A DNA stretch of 64,000 nucleotides, taken from positions 1 to 64,000 of the forward strand of contig CAMCIC010000005.1 of assembly GCA_945874895.1 (NCBI GenBank), in the 5' to 3' direction. A program made the translations under genes and the position numbers. Source of the DNA: Akkermansia muciniphila (GTDB taxonomy: Bacteria > Verrucomicrobiota > Verrucomicrobiia > Verrucomicrobiales > Akkermansiaceae). Below are positions 35,887 to 44,915 of the stretch, in pieces (the first letter of the stretch is position 1; each line of letters starts with the position of its first letter). The notes beneath the pieces are model-generated. The model saw only the letters and a list, made by a program, of their open reading frames with translations. It did not search any database and was not told the DNA's origin.

Positions 35887-36741
35887 ATGATTCGAAAAAT
35901 GCTCCTCATCAGTTGTGCCCTCGCAAGCCTCGGCTTCGCTCAGGCGGAAGTCAAACCTCTCAAAGTTCTTCTCGTAATCGGGGGTTGCTGCCATGACTAC
36001 GGCGCTCAAAAGGCTTTGCTGTCTGAGGGAATTGAAACCCGCATCCACTCAGAAGTAACGATCGTCTACACCGATGACAAATCCACGAAACCCAATTTTG
36101 AGATTTACAAGAACCCCGATTGGGCTAACGCATACGATGTGGTAATTCATGATGAATGCGCCGCAGGAGTGACGGATCCGACCATCATCCAGAACGTCGT
36201 CAACGCCCACAAGAACGGCATTCCCGCGGTGGCGCTCCACTGTGCCATGCACTCGTTCCGCAGCGGCAAATTCGGACAACCGATGAGCCCTGATGCCCCT
36301 GAAGCCTCATGGTTCAATTTCTTGGGTCTGCAATCTTCCTCCCACGGTGCGCAAAAGCCCATCGAGGTAAAGTATGTCGCCAAGCAGCACCCCATCGTCA
36401 AGGGATTGGCTGATTGGACCACCAACAAAGAAGAGCTCTACAACAATGTTCATGGCATCGAGGGGAATTTCAAAACCTGGCCGACCGCCCAACCTCTGGC
36501 AGAAGGCAAACAAGATGCCGGTGATAAACCCGGAGCCAATCACACCGTCGTGGTATGGACCAACGAATTCGGTCCTAAAAAGTCTCGTGTTTTCTGCACC
36601 ACTCTCGGCCACAACAACGATACCGTTGGCGATGATCGCTTTCTTGACCTGCTCACCCGCGGCCTGCTGTGGTCCTGCGGCAAGTTGAAAGATGACGGTG
36701 CCCCCGTTGAAGGCTACGCCTCGAAAAAGCCTGCAAAATAA
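35887..36741 (+). CDS. Secreted ThuA-like (trehalose utilisation) protein
   Basis: 284 residues with a signal peptide (MIRKMLLISCALASLGFAQA). ThuA/glutamine amidotransferase-like fold: LKVLLVIGGCCHDY, YDVVIHDECAAGV, VALHCAMHSF and RVFCTTLGHNNDT near the C-terminus, typical of ThuA. Members accompany ThuB oxidoreductases in trehalose and keto-sugar breakdown. It is divergent from the five-gene sugar operon and probably works with it. A 6-base inverted repeat (TGAGCA 35856-35861, TGCTCA 35875-35880) lies just before its start. Confidence 0.87.
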   Translation: MIRKMLLISCALASLGFAQAEVKPLKVLLVIGGCCHDYGAQKALLSEGIETRIHSEVTIVYTDDKSTKPNFEIYKNPDWANAYDVVIHDECAAGVTDPTIIQNVVNAHKNGIPAVALHCAMHSFRSGKFGQPMSPDAPEASWFNFLGLQSSSHGAQKPIEVKYVAKQHPIVKGLADWTTNKEELYNNVHGIEGNFKTWPTAQPLAEGKQDAGDKPGANHTVVVWTNEFGPKKSRVFCTTLGHNNDTVGDDRFLDLLTRGLLWSCGKLKDDGAPVEGYASKKPAK

Positions 36742-36765
36742 CTTCGGTCCTCGTGACCTCCAACG

Positions 36766-36794
36766 AAACAAGCTCCCCATCAGGGAGCTTGTTT
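36766..36794. terminator. Bidirectional terminator between thuA-like gene and hpf
   Basis: A 12-base perfect stem, AAACAAGCTCCC/GGGAGCTTGTTT (36766-36777 and 36783-36794), with a five-base loop, lies between the convergent genes, 24 bases after one stop and 25 before the other. The flanking T and A runs are short, so it may stop transcripts from both sides only partly. Confidence 0.7.
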
Positions 36795-36819
36795 GCGTTT
36801 GACGATAAGACCAACACTC

Positions 36820-37419
36820 TTAGGGCATCATGTCAGCCTGCAAATCGAGTGAGGCAAACTCGCCGTCCTTGCGTCGATAGACAATCGTCAAACAACCGCG
36901 ACGAGCGGATTTGTAGAGAACGAAGGGACGGTCACCCAGCTCGAGTTCCATGATCGCATCTTCTTTATACATCGTGCGCAATTGATAATTGTCAGGATGG
37001 ACGATGAATGGCTCCGGATCATGAACTGAATCTTCCGGATGATCCATCGCCTCCTCGGTGAAGAAACGCTCTTCTAGGTATCGGATGGACTCATTGCGAT
37101 GAGGCCGGTTGCGCTTCAACAAGCGGGTCTTTTGCTTGCGCATGCGACGCGCGATTTTTTCTATCGTGGCATCCATAGCCGCATACATGCTGCGATCTTC
37201 ACTATGAGCCTCAATGGTAATGTGATTGGCACAAAAAAGAACGATTTCCGCGATATGACGGTTTTTCTGAACATCAAGCACCACCTTTGCTTCGATGATC
37301 TTCGGGTAGTCCAAGTGAAGGCTCTCGATCTTCTTCTCGGCATATTCCCGTAACGATGGAGTCAATTCCTCATGACGCACGGTGATGGTAATCGGTGGGT
37401 TCACATTTGCTGTTTGCAT
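36820..37419 (-). CDS. hpf: Long-form hibernation promoting factor
   Basis: 199 residues from the ATG at 37419 (MQTANVNPPITITVRHEEL). N-terminal RaiA/HPF domain (about 8-110) with YAEKKIESLHLDYPKI and MYAAMDATIEKIARRMRKQK, a hydrophilic linker, and a C-terminal dimerisation domain (about 140-195, IVHPDNYQLRTMYKEDAIM). Long HPF dimerises 70S ribosomes into inactive 100S particles in stationary phase or starvation. It has a long upstream non-coding region that may carry growth-phase control. Confidence 0.92.
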   Translation of the reverse strand: MQTANVNPPITITVRHEELTPSLREYAEKKIESLHLDYPKIIEAKVVLDVQKNRHIAEIVLFCANHITIEAHSEDRSMYAAMDATIEKIARRMRKQKTRLLKRNRPHRNESIRYLEERFFTEEAMDHPEDSVHDPEPFIVHPDNYQLRTMYKEDAIMELELGDRPFVLYKSARRGCLTIVYRRKDGEFASLDLQADMMP

Positions 37420-37784
37420 GGTCGTATTCTTTCTAATGTTAGAGAAATGAAACCAGATCATTTCCATCCATTACTATGCATGAAAAATCACAATTAGCGA
37501 TGAGAAAAAATGGCTATTTTTCGCACGGCGATCAAGGGAGGGAAATGAGATCACGCACGACAAATCCACCGGTCTCATGGCAGATTCACGGGGAATCGGG
37601 AGAGTCGAAACGATTCCTTCATGGATCCCCTGCCGATGATTTCCCGCAAGAGCGGCGGGCGAGGGTAAAACGAGGCATTGTTTCACGAGGGATTTCACGC
37701 ATGATCACATGCCCGCTGTTTTCCCTGGCTTGATCGCCCTGCGATTTTTCGAGCGCTCCTGCTACCGGCGCATTCACTGCAGCG
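37420..37784. other. Intergenic region upstream of hpf
   Basis: 365 bases between the hpf start and the stop of the next minus-strand gene. AT-rich stretches near 37480-37530 could hold the hpf promoter. Short structure: GCATG-ATCA-CATGC near 37700 and two TTTCACG motifs spaced 12 bases apart just before it. Two open frames of 74 and 85 residues cover it on opposite strands but lack ribosome binding sites and a coding look. No gene supported. Confidence 0.4.
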
Positions 37785-39365
37785 TTAGGGCTTGTTCTGT
37801 TGGATCGCCGTAAGCGCGTTCCCAAAGCTGGTTTTCAACTCGAGATCCGTCGTTTTTTCCCAGACTCCCCGCAGGGTTTTTTCGATTTTTTCCCCACCGA
37901 TGCGTCCTGCAATGCGGGCTGCCGACATGCGATGCCTGTTGCTTCCTTCCAGCAGATGCGGAATGAGGTATTCCTGTGCTGGAGCCCCAGACTGCATGTA
38001 GACATCTTCCCAGATCGTGGGTTCACGCAGCCACATTCTGTCAAGGATGGGATAAACCTCAGGTTGCCTCCACTTGATCAAAAAAACAGCCGCCTCAATC
38101 GGGATCACATCATCCTTCGTATCGAGCGCAATCGCCGCCTTCATCGCTGCCGCGGGAGCTCCGTCTGAACCATCACTCCAGACCGTCAGGGCCTTGCACA
38201 GATTCGAAAGCATTTCCCGATCACTCAGATCTAACAACTCAATCATGCGCTTGATGATGTCATCACGTGATTGCACAGGCTTAGCCACGGACAGACGCAC
38301 CAGCGCCTCGTTGATGCGTCGAATGTCGATGCAGAGCAACTCGCGGTAATTCATCTGATAAAATGCGCCGTCTTCTTGATCACTGAGTTTCGCAATTGGC
38401 AACTCGTTGAACTGGTCGTTGTCCACAGTCACCTGAATCAGTTGCAGTTCTGTCACCACGTCATCGACTTGTCCGACGCGTTCGCATTGCTTTGCCATTT
38501 CTTCCAAGGTCAACTGTGACCCAGTGAGCACCAGCAGGTAATTTTGGTTCATGCGAGGATAGAGGTGGGATTGTTCTGACGCGCCACTCGCTCGCAGGAG
38601 ATAGGAATTGACCAGAGCTGCATTGCTGTCACGGATTCCTTTCATCCAGACCCCGATCACGTGCCCTTGGTTGCCGCCTTCCAGCAGAGCTTTTTCCATC
38701 GGAGCATACAGCACCTCGGCCTTGAGATCGGCTATTTTTCTGCGACTGTCACCCATGTCTACGGGAGACGAAATCAAAGGAGTGACTGGATTCGTTCCGA
38801 TCAGAGGTTTTGATCCCTCCGTAAGCCACATCGGGGTCAAGATCAGCCCGATCGCCGCGATCATGGCGATAAGAGTGGCTTTCACTCGAGACCGCGGGTT
38901 GGCATAGGAAATCATCACGGTGCCAACTATGGCAAAAAAAGCCGCAATCACCATGCGCCGATCGGTGCTCACACCGCTCAGTATGCCTTGCTGAGACGCT
39001 CCCGTAATCAGGATCAGCAGAGTGATAGCCATCACTCCCGCACCTACCAATCCCACAATCACCTTGCTCATCGGCGTTGGTTCAAACCGCTCAATGTCCG
39101 GCATTTCAGCGTAGTGCGCGACCTCCACAGGCAAATTGGCCGAAAATTCGGTATGGGGCTGACGGGAATAAAAATTCAGACCCGTATTGCGTTTTTCTCC
39201 GGGATAAAATTTGCGACTCTTGACATTGGATTCATCGTCGACTCGAAAACGGAATTCGCAAGCACCACACTCGACCATGCGACCCATCAATTCCTGCCCT
39301 ACGCGGAATCTCTGTGTGCATTTCGGGCAACGTATTTGGATTTGCTGTGCGTCATCCGTAGCCAT
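37785..39365 (-). CDS. Zinc-ribbon membrane protein with HEAT-like C-terminus
   Basis: 526 residues. The N-terminus has an MJ0042-type ribbon, CPKCTQRFRVG and VECGACEFRFRV (CxxC, CxxC). Three or four hydrophobic segments follow (about 100-185). The long C-terminal half (about 200-526) is soluble, with helical repeats near YLIPHLLEGSNRHRMSAARI, HEAT-like. No catalytic site seen. Such ribbons are common in Planctomycetes and Verrucomicrobia, often next to a GYF or membrane region. The topology suggests a cytoplasmic ribbon and a soluble domain on the other side. Confidence 0.7.
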   Translation of the reverse strand: MATDDAQQIQIRCPKCTQRFRVGQELMGRMVECGACEFRFRVDDESNVKSRKFYPGEKRNTGLNFYSRQPHTEFSANLPVEVAHYAEMPDIERFEPTPMSKVIVGLVGAGVMAITLLILITGASQQGILSGVSTDRRMVIAAFFAIVGTVMISYANPRSRVKATLIAMIAAIGLILTPMWLTEGSKPLIGTNPVTPLISSPVDMGDSRRKIADLKAEVLYAPMEKALLEGGNQGHVIGVWMKGIRDSNAALVNSYLLRASGASEQSHLYPRMNQNYLLVLTGSQLTLEEMAKQCERVGQVDDVVTELQLIQVTVDNDQFNELPIAKLSDQEDGAFYQMNYRELLCIDIRRINEALVRLSVAKPVQSRDDIIKRMIELLDLSDREMLSNLCKALTVWSDGSDGAPAAAMKAAIALDTKDDVIPIEAAVFLIKWRQPEVYPILDRMWLREPTIWEDVYMQSGAPAQEYLIPHLLEGSNRHRMSAARIAGRIGGEKIEKTLRGVWEKTTDLELKTSFGNALTAIQQNKP

Positions 39366-39478
39366 ATCTTGCAGTATGCTACCCGAAATTCATACCACTG
39401 GCAATCACAAGCATCCCAGGCTCGATTTTTTTCTGCTACGAACTTGCTCTGTCGGCCTAGGACATGCATGTTGTGAGC

Positions 39479-40180
39479 ATGTTAAGCGCCATCAAGGATT
39501 TACTCATCTTGCAGGAACGTGATCAAAAACTGCTGAGCATTGCACGGGACTTCGAAAAAATCCCCAAGGATGAAGAGCGGGCCAAGGGACTTCTGTCTGG
39601 CGATCAAGCTCTTGTCGCACAAGCCATCGACAGCTTGCGTCAATGTGAAGTCGCCACAAAAAAAATCGAACTCGACATTGCCACTCGGCATAACACCATA
39701 GCACGCCTCAAGCAGCAGCAATTTGAAACTCGAAAAAACGAGGAATATACGGCACTGGGCAACGAGGTGATTCGCTACGAAAAAGAGATCGACGCACTGG
39801 AAACCCAAGAACTCGAGTTCATGGAGCAAGCCGATGGCTTGAGACAAAAAGTCAAAGAAGCCGAGGCTAAGTTGGCTCACTCTCAGGCATTGGTGAACGA
39901 AGACTTGAAAGATCTCAGCGCCAAAAAAGAACAACTCCTTTTACGTCGCAACGAACTCTCCCAAGACCGAGTCAGTTTGGCGGCTGCTATTGATGCCGAG
40001 GTGCTGCCCCTGTATGAGCGCTTGATGAAAACCAAAAACGGCACTGCGGTCGTGCAGGTGACCAACGGATTGTGCTCGGGCTGCCATATGAAGTTGGTTC
40101 CCACCACCCTCGTGAAAGTCATGGCCTCACAGGAACTGACGCAATGCGAAAATTGCGGACGAGTGCTCTATCCCGAATAG
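39479..40180 (+). CDS. C4 zinc-ribbon coiled-coil protein (CdsZ/FlgZ-like, DUF164)
   Basis: 233 residues from the ATG at 39479 (MLSAIKDLL); a start five codons earlier is possible. A long coiled coil (about 20-160, many E and K heptads) and a C-terminal zinc ribbon, CSGCHMKL then CENCGRVL, the pattern of chlamydial CdsZ (CT398) and Helicobacter HP0958. Those act as chaperone-like links to secretion or RNA polymerase. No secretion system lies nearby, so its partner is unknown. Divergent from the zinc-ribbon membrane protein gene. Confidence 0.87.
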   Translation: MLSAIKDLLILQERDQKLLSIARDFEKIPKDEERAKGLLSGDQALVAQAIDSLRQCEVATKKIELDIATRHNTIARLKQQQFETRKNEEYTALGNEVIRYEKEIDALETQELEFMEQADGLRQKVKEAEAKLAHSQALVNEDLKDLSAKKEQLLLRRNELSQDRVSLAAAIDAEVLPLYERLMKTKNGTAVVQVTNGLCSGCHMKLVPTTLVKVMASQELTQCENCGRVLYPE

Positions 40181-40184
40181 ATCG

Positions 40185-40964
40185 TCACGAGCCTTGCTCC
40201 GCATCACGAATCTTAGCAGCCCAGTATTGAGCTCTTTGAGCAAATGATTTCTCGTCATCTGCATAGAGGATACCGCGCGAGACATTGATGACATCGGGAG
40301 CGCTCCTTCCCGCCTCGGCCAAAGCCTTTAGGTCACCACCCTGAGCTCCCAATCCGGGAATCAACAAGGGTGAGTCGGGCATTTTTGCGAGTACATCGGC
40401 CGCATTGGTCAATCCCACCACATAGCCTACATCGGTCAAACAACCCTCATGTCTTGATCTTTGCCCCAAGGCCGTGACCAGCTCAAACACAGCACGTCCA
40501 TCCGCAAGTGTCTGACGCTGGAAATCTGCCGAGCCGGGATTGGATGTCACGGCCAAGAGATAGATCCCTTTGCCAGACCAAGTGAGGAATGGTTCGATCG
40601 AATCATAACCCAAAAACGGATTCAGTGTCACCGCATCAACATTCCAATGGGAAAAATAACTTTGTGCATAGTATTTTTGCGTTTCCCCAATGTCGCTGCG
40701 TTTCGCATCGAGAATGATCGGCACTTCGCGCGGCATCCAAGCGAGCATGCGATCGAGAATTTCGATACCACGCAGTCCCATCGCCTCAAAGTAGGCCATG
40801 TTTGGTTTGAATGCCGCGGCTTGGCTCCATGTCTGATCGACCACCTGCTTGAGAAAGTCCTCGATGCCCGCCACACCATCGCCCTGCGGACGAGGATCCA
40901 ATCCCACACAGAGACGTGAACCAGTTGTCGAAATTCGTTGCTGCAATCGTTCCGAGTAGCGCAT
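40185..40964 (-). CDS. pyrF: Orotidine 5'-phosphate decarboxylase (type 2)
   Basis: 259 residues. The active-site DAKRSDIGETQKYYA, FKPNMAYFEAMG and VTLNPFLGYDSIEPF are the type 2 OMP decarboxylase pattern (common in mycobacteria and myxobacteria). It makes UMP in pyrimidine synthesis. It is convergent with the CdsZ-like gene, with stops 4 bases apart. Confidence 0.95.
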   Translation of the reverse strand: MRYSERLQQRISTTGSRLCVGLDPRPQGDGVAGIEDFLKQVVDQTWSQAAAFKPNMAYFEAMGLRGIEILDRMLAWMPREVPIILDAKRSDIGETQKYYAQSYFSHWNVDAVTLNPFLGYDSIEPFLTWSGKGIYLLAVTSNPGSADFQRQTLADGRAVFELVTALGQRSRHEGCLTDVGYVVGLTNAADVLAKMPDSPLLIPGLGAQGGDLKALAEAGRSAPDVINVSRGILYADDEKSFAQRAQYWAAKIRDAEQGS

Positions 40965-41038
40965 GCCCTTACCTCAAGGCATATGCGGGAGTTGGTCAAG
41001 AATTACCCTTCACAGATCAGAAATCGCTGGAGATTTCC

Positions 41039-41398
41039 CTACAATCCCAGCGCCTCTCGCCATGTTGCTTCGTGGAATCCCACCAGCACGATGCCACGGT
41101 TTTGCTCGATCAGGAACGGCCGCTTGCACAAGTTCCCTTGCTGCTGAATCAAAGCGATTAAAGAAGCATCATCCGATGAATCAATCTGATCCTTTAGGCC
41201 CATGGCGCGAAATTCGGCGCCGGATGTGTTAAACAATTTCTTTCTCTCACCACCCAGCAGACGCAGTGCCAAAGCCAACTCGGTTGGTGATGGCGGAGTT
41301 TCGCGAATTTCTTTTTGCACGAACTCCACGCCGCACAGGCGTAGGAATTTCAGAGCATCGCGGCAGGTCGAGCAGGAGCGATAACCGTAGAAGATCAT
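41039..41398 (-). CDS. ArsC/Spx family (YffB-like) protein
   Basis: 119 residues from the ATG at 41398 (MIFYGYRSCSTC). Glutaredoxin-like fold with CSTC at 9-12, the redox CxxC of Spx rather than the single Cys of arsenate reductase, then KEIRETPPSPTEL and KRPFLIEQ near the C-terminus. It may be a thiol reductase or an RNA polymerase-binding regulator. A GTG six codons upstream would start directly after the MFS stop. It lies 18 bases after the MFS gene (same strand). Confidence 0.8.
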   Translation of the reverse strand: MIFYGYRSCSTCRDALKFLRLCGVEFVQKEIRETPPSPTELALALRLLGGERKKLFNTSGAEFRAMGLKDQIDSSDDASLIALIQQQGNLCKRPFLIEQNRGIVLVGFHEATWREALGL

Positions 41399-41416
41399 GG
41401 AAATCTCGGGAGCCAC

Positions 41417-42874
41417 TCAATCCTGCGGCAGCGGTTTGTCTTTGGTTTCTGGCAAAAATGGCAGAACGATCACTCCCAGAAGGAAACAAGCTGCCATCAA
41501 GCAGGGGCCGAGACGGAAAATCTCCAATTTCGAAGAGAAATCGACAGCCGCCTTGGCCTGAATGGCCTGCCACTTTCCTAGTGTGAAAGGTGCGGTTGCC
41601 GCAACAAGACGTCCCACGTTATAGCAAAACGAAACTCCCGTGGAACGAAGGCTGGTGGGAAACAATTCAGGCAAATAAATCGAAAAACCGGCAAAAACCG
41701 ACAAATGGAAAAAACCCAACAATGGCGCCATCCAGATCACGTCGGACGTTGTTTTCAGTGACTGGAAGACAAAAACCGTGAACACCAGAGACAGTAAGAA
41801 AAATGACATGAATGCTTTTTTACGACCGATCCGCTGTGTGACCGATGTGAACACGAGCATACCGATAAAAGCACCTGCGTTGAACAAAGTCAGATTGATG
41901 GACGGCCACAGTTTCTTCGCCTTCTCTGCCTTAGCGACCACCTTCTCTGCGTCGGGATTCTTCAGGTAGCGTTCATCCGCCTTGATGGCTTTGATGTCAC
42001 CTTTGGTCTTCTCAAAAGTTTGCGCAATCCACTCAGTGCCTGGATGCTTCGCCACGTTTTCCACCAATACGTGACGGGTGCTAACGTCCGATACGAGTTC
42101 ATTGGAAAATACACCGATTCCCCAGAGACCGACAACCCCCGCGCAGGATAGCAACATACCGAGAAGCGCATGCTTGCGCCAAACCGGGTTTTTGAACAGA
42201 TCTGAATAGGAGCCCGCTTTGCGACCTTCTCGGTTCGCTTTGTCGCGTGCCGCCGTCCAAGCCTCAGGCTCTTTCAACCTCATTTGAATGAATGCGGTCA
42301 GAAATGCGGGTAAGGCGCCGATCAGGAACAACCATTTCCAATATTCTCCGGTGACAAACAGAGCAATGCTGATACCAATCAAACCCGCCATTACGTTCCC
42401 CACAGCGGAAAACGATTGCAGAACGCCCAATGCTTTGGGGCGGACATCGCCCGGCATGGTATCCGCGACCAATGCAACGGCGAGACCAAAGACTCCGCCG
42501 ACACCCAGTCCTGTCAAAATTCGATAAAGAGAGAAGTCGACGAATCCGGTAGACAAAGCGGAAAGCCCAGTCGCCAAAGAATACAGCAGAACCGTGCAAG
42601 CAAGCATTTTAGCGCGCCCATAACGATCTCCCAAAGATCCGAAAATCATCCCGCCGATCGCCCATCCGACCAAAAACAATGATGTGGCATACCCACCGAA
42701 CTCTTTCGAATCGGCTGTGCCCACGAGTTTTTCCATCGCGGGATTACGGGCCAGATTGAACAATTGCTGATCCAAGCAGTCAAATAACCAAGCTGATGTG
42801 GCCACAATGAATACAAACTTTTGATAGCCGTTCAGCGCGCTCCACCATCCGCTCTTCTTATCAGAATTCGTCAT
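41417..42874 (-). CDS. Major facilitator superfamily transporter
   Basis: 485 residues from the ATG at 42874 (MTNSDKKSGWW), preferred because AGGA lies 7 bases upstream; ATG 42892 would add six residues. Twelve TM segments, with the MFS loop motif GDRYGRAKML after helix 2 and RILTGLGVGGVFGLAVALVAD in helix 4. A charged soluble stretch of about 75 residues (near 255-330) lies between helices 7 and 8, unusually large. The substrate may be an organic acid or sugar acid (AAHS/SHS-like), not certain. Confidence 0.88.
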   Translation of the reverse strand: MTNSDKKSGWWSALNGYQKFVFIVATSAWLFDCLDQQLFNLARNPAMEKLVGTADSKEFGGYATSLFLVGWAIGGMIFGSLGDRYGRAKMLACTVLLYSLATGLSALSTGFVDFSLYRILTGLGVGGVFGLAVALVADTMPGDVRPKALGVLQSFSAVGNVMAGLIGISIALFVTGEYWKWLFLIGALPAFLTAFIQMRLKEPEAWTAARDKANREGRKAGSYSDLFKNPVWRKHALLGMLLSCAGVVGLWGIGVFSNELVSDVSTRHVLVENVAKHPGTEWIAQTFEKTKGDIKAIKADERYLKNPDAEKVVAKAEKAKKLWPSINLTLFNAGAFIGMLVFTSVTQRIGRKKAFMSFFLLSLVFTVFVFQSLKTTSDVIWMAPLLGFFHLSVFAGFSIYLPELFPTSLRSTGVSFCYNVGRLVAATAPFTLGKWQAIQAKAAVDFSSKLEIFRLGPCLMAACFLLGVIVLPFLPETKDKPLPQD

Positions 42875-42947
42875 GGGATGATCCTGACTCATGAGGATTT
42901 GTCTGACAACCGAAAAAGCAATGAAGCCCACAAGAAGTTACGGCATA

Positions 42948-42984
42948 AAAAAACGCGCTTCCCAATGGAGAGAAGCGCGTTTTC
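42948..42984 (-). terminator. Rho-independent terminator of dnaN
   Basis: On the minus strand a 12-base stem, AAAACGCGCTTC/GAAGCGCGTTTT, closes a 10-base loop and ends in a run of seven T (42948-42954 as A). It starts 20 bases after the dnaN stop. Strong call. Confidence 0.9.
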
Positions 42985-43004
42985 AAAAAACTGTAAATAA
43001 CAGA

Positions 43005-44102
43005 TCAGGACGTCACCCGCATAGGCATGAGCACATACAGGAAGGAGCCATCGATGCGTATCACACCCGGGCTCATTTCATCGATCAAGTCAAGATACAC
43101 CGTCTCCGTCTCAAGGTTGCGCAAGGGAGCCATCATAAACTCAGGATTGAATGCGACCTGAATCGGCTTGGCTTCGTATTTCACCAGCATCTCTTCACGG
43201 GCCTCACCCACTTCAGGAGAGTTGGCGTAGATGTCCACCTTGTTATCGGCAAAGAGCAATTTCACGGAGCTTGACTTATCCGAAGAAAGCAAAGAAACGC
43301 GTCGCACGGTATCAAGCAGAGCCTCGCGAGGCAACTCCACGCGCTCGTTGGCGTCACTAGGAATGACCTGACGATAGTTCGGATAGTTTCCTTCGATGAG
43401 TTTGCTGACCAACAGAGTATCGCCGATGGAGATCGATACTTGGTTGTCACTGAGGCGCAGGGTAAGGTCACCTTCCGTGCCGAGCAAGCGCTGCAATTCC
43501 TGCACTGCCTTTGTCGGAATGATCACATCCGTTTCATGTGAGGCGGGAAATTCCAGATCACTTTCCGCCATGGCGAGGCGTCGACCATCGGTGGCCACCA
43601 AAGTCATCTTCCCATCACGGAATGAGGTAAAGATGCCGTTCAGCACGTAGCGAGTTTCATCCGAACTAATCGCATACGAAGTTTTTTTCAACCCATCACG
43701 CAAATCATTTTGTTGAATTTTGAACTCCTTCGCTCCCTGGAAATCAGGAAATGGAGGAAACTCCGCATCGCTAAGTCCGTTGACCTTGAAATGAGCAGCT
43801 CCGCTGACAATCGTGGCGACGTGTTTGCTATCGACGCTGACCTCGACTTCCGAGGAAGGCAGCTCACGCACGATGTTGACGATTTTTTTAGCAGGCAGTG
43901 TGGTCGCGCCTTCGCGATCCACGTTGCACAATACCGAACCGGTGATGCCTACATCAAGATCCGTGGTGGTAAATTGCAGACGATCTCCTTTGGCAACAAT
44001 AAGAACGTTGGACAATATGGGCAGTGTTGTGCGGCTGCTGACAACGTGTTGCACTTTTTGCAGTCCATCGAGGAGCGCTTCTTTGGAAATTCGAAACTTC
44101 AT
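43005..44102 (-). CDS. dnaN: DNA polymerase III beta sliding clamp
   Basis: 365 residues from the ATG at 44102 (MKFRISKEALLDGLQKV), typical length. Three clamp domains; FTTTDLDVGI, TRYVLNGIF, VATDGRRLA and the C-terminal YVLMPMRV are all DnaN signatures. The frame continues 50 codons upstream without support. It stands apart from dnaA, flanked by a methyltransferase gene on the other strand and its own terminator. Confidence 0.97.
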   Translation of the reverse strand: MKFRISKEALLDGLQKVQHVVSSRTTLPILSNVLIVAKGDRLQFTTTDLDVGITGSVLCNVDREGATTLPAKKIVNIVRELPSSEVEVSVDSKHVATIVSGAAHFKVNGLSDAEFPPFPDFQGAKEFKIQQNDLRDGLKKTSYAISSDETRYVLNGIFTSFRDGKMTLVATDGRRLAMAESDLEFPASHETDVIIPTKAVQELQRLLGTEGDLTLRLSDNQVSISIGDTLLVSKLIEGNYPNYRQVIPSDANERVELPREALLDTVRRVSLLSSDKSSSVKLLFADNKVDIYANSPEVGEAREEMLVKYEAKPIQVAFNPEFMMAPLRNLETETVYLDLIDEMSPGVIRIDGSFLYVLMPMRVTS

Positions 44103-44245
44103 GGTTCGTGATTGCTGATGTTTAGGTGAGCTGAGTTTTCTCTGTTTCGGAGACAAATGACAAGAGAAATTCCGATTTTCCTCATCGCGAATCAAAAAAT
44201 CATGCTTTCTGCTTCCCCTGTCATGCTCTTGGATTAGTTTCAAGC

Positions 44246-44896
44246 ATGACAAACGTCCGCGCTGCCATGGAGTTTTCCTTTCCGGGAATCTCGCTGGACA
44301 TCGCTCGTCTGCGAAATTTGCTCAAAAACGCGATGCTTCTGATCGGCCAAGCTCCTCGCATGAGCCCTTGCATTCTCAATTTGGCATGTGGCAGAGCGGA
44401 CGAAACGGGAGCCTTGATCGATGCGTGGAGTGTCGCCGGGCATGGTGGCGAATACCTAGGACTGGATCTTCGTCATGCGGAAATTTGCGAGGCGCGACGG
44501 CGATGGTGCGGTGCTTGGCGCCCCCACGGGATCGTGGAATTCCGCGTGGATGATGCCTCGCTTCCCCACCGACTTCCCGGCGACCGACGCCATGATTTTA
44601 TCTTCATTCGGCATCAAAATTACTGGGACGCGCCCTCCACATGGGATGGGATCTACCGTAACGCACTCTCCCTTCTCAAGCCCGACGGCTTTTTGTTCTT
44701 CACTTCGTATTTTGATCGGGAACACGAGCTCGCCCTAGCCGCATTGAAGTCGTTGGGCGCATCGCTGTGGCTCGACATACCTCACACGGCATCGAGAATG
44801 CTAACGGATGCACCAGGTAAATCCGTAGACAAAAGACTCGCGATACTTGGACCGCCTGAAGGTCACATACCATTCCGCATCGAATCCTTGCGATGA
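44246..44896 (+). CDS. Class I SAM-dependent methyltransferase-like protein
   Basis: 216 residues. Motif I-like PCILNLACGRADETG (about 41-55) binds the cofactor, YLGLDLRHAEICEAR carries the acidic residue of motif II, and NALSLLKPDGFLFFTSYFD resembles post-III. The target is unknown. The gene is divergent from dnaN, with 143 bases between. It ends 19 bases before the convergent fmt stop. Confidence 0.75.
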   Translation: MTNVRAAMEFSFPGISLDIARLRNLLKNAMLLIGQAPRMSPCILNLACGRADETGALIDAWSVAGHGGEYLGLDLRHAEICEARRRWCGAWRPHGIVEFRVDDASLPHRLPGDRRHDFIFIRHQNYWDAPSTWDGIYRNALSLLKPDGFLFFTSYFDREHELALAALKSLGASLWLDIPHTASRMLTDAPGKSVDKRLAILGPPEGHIPFRIESLR

Positions 44897-44915
44897 CACA
44901 CCGCGCAACAGGTCA

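Noticed and set aside
37474-37733. Overlapping 74- and 85-residue frames upstream of hpf
   Set aside because: No ribosome binding site, arginine-rich, no similarity seen.
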